A stretch of DNA of 7,679 nt, from positions 1-7,679 of the forward strand of contig JBDGZZ010000194.1 in NCBI GenBank assembly GCA_039588335.1. The letters run 5' to 3'. Made by a program: the position numbers and the translations under genes. The stretch is from G020351775 sp039588335 (lineage in GTDB: Bacteria > Gemmatimonadota > Gemmatimonadetes > Gemmatimonadales > GWC2-71-9). The notes beneath the pieces are model-generated. The model was not told the origin of the DNA, did not search any database, and worked only from the letters and a program-made list of their open reading frames with translations. Of this stretch, positions 7,068 to 7,679 are shown in pieces. The stretch's first letter is position 1. The number at the start of each line of letters is the position of its first letter.

Positions 7068-7679
7068 CTACCACTTGAGGTTCAGGTATTCCGCCGCGTA
7101 TTTGAGGCCCAACAGGGTTAGATGGGGCTCCGTCGCGTCGATCTCGGTGGACAATGGCACGATCTTCTCCGACAGCCCACCCGTAGCCACTACGTAAGGC
7201 GAACCTCCGTCAGGCCACTCCGCCTTTATGCGCCTCACGATTCCGTCTACCGCGTCCACGCTACCATACAACACGCCGGACCGGATGCAATCCTCGGTGC
7301 GTCTTCCGATTACCTGACGCGGCGGAAGCAATTCGGTCGCGGGCAGTTTGGCTGCCCGCTGGCTCAGCTCATCAGCGGCTGCTTCCAAGCCGGGCGCTAT
7401 CACACCCCCAATGAACCGACTGTCGGCAGTGATGCAATCGAAAGTGGTAGCGGTTCCGAAGTCCACCACGATCGTATCACGATCGTACAGTCTGGCAGCG
7501 GCCAGCGTGTTCACAATGCGGTCGGCCCCCACTTGCAGGGGCTCCTCTACGTCGAGCGCGACCGGTAGATCGAGCGTTGAATCAACCAGGATAGGCCTGA
7601 CTCCAACGGCCGACTCGATACCTACGGCAACACTTTCCGTTACTCCAGGTGCCACGGAAGCCGCCACGCTCGCTTGGAT
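7068..7679 (-). CDS. coaX: Type III pantothenate kinase, 5' end outside window
   Basis: The enzyme phosphorylates pantothenate with ATP, the first committed step of coenzyme A synthesis in the cytoplasm. The visible 203 codons are the C-terminal four fifths of a protein that is normally about 255 residues. Counting from the window edge, the conserved GADR (51-54), DFGTATTFD (73-81), GGVIAPGLE (91-99), ATGG (165-168) and HLTLLGL (186-192) motifs are all present. The Asp residues of GADR and DFGT correspond to conserved active-site acids of the family. The N-terminal DxGNT-type nucleotide-binding loop lies beyond base 7679, and so does the start codon. The frame is open to the edge and ends at TAG 7068-7070. 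In many bacteria coaX follows birA; whether it does here cannot be seen. Downstream lies the yyaL-like gene on the same strand. Confidence 0.95.
   Translation of the reverse strand: MQASVAASVAPGVTESVAVGIESAVGVRPILVDSTLDLPVALDVEEPLQVGADRIVNTLAAARLYDRDTIVVDFGTATTFDCITADSRFIGGVIAPGLEAAADELSQRAAKLPATELLPPRQVIGRRTEDCIRSGVLYGSVDAVDGIVRRIKAEWPDGGSPYVVATGGLSEKIVPLSTEIDATEPHLTLLGLKYAAEYLNLKW

Overview
This 7.7-kb window comes from a diderm bacterium of moderately high GC content. Two or three products carry lipoprotein or periplasmic export signals, one is a c-type multihaem cytochrome, and pantothenate kinase is the type III form. I cannot fix the phylum. The mix of a tetratricopeptide multihaem cytochrome, a CRTAC1-like FG-GAP protein, a DUF255 thioredoxin-domain protein and CoaX would fit several environmental lineages, for example Gemmatimonadota, Acidobacteriota or marine Gammaproteobacteria. 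No mobile element, tRNA, rRNA or CRISPR array is visible.

Left part (1-4147, minus strand): two genes form a probable operon read right to left. The first encodes a 954-residue membrane protein. It joins five transmembrane helices (with a histidine pattern suited to two b haems), five CxxCH c-haem sites, a beta-rich domain and a C-terminal TPR array. After 64 bases comes a CRTAC1-type FG-GAP/VCBS beta-propeller lipoprotein whose 3' end lies beyond base 1. Together they suggest an electron-transfer or respiratory enzyme in the inner membrane and periplasm, with a secreted or surface-anchored propeller partner. The substrate is unknown.

Middle (4148-4876): a 330-base divergent intergenic region separates the cytochrome gene from a plus-strand gene for a 132-residue lipoprotein with a Pro/Ala linker and a small beta-rich domain. 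The intergenic region holds short repeats (three GGGTC-type motifs, a TCACA direct repeat, a GTGTGTTTC inverted repeat) but no convincing gene.

Right part (4854-7679, minus strand): coaX (5' end missing) is followed after 120 bases by a full-length gene of the YyaL/SPATA20 family (DUF255 thioredoxin-like domain plus a six-hairpin-like region). The yyaL-like gene runs tail to tail into the lipoprotein gene. Their last 23 bases overlap, and a 17-bp-stem inverted repeat just past the lipoprotein stop lies inside the end of the yyaL-like coding sequence.
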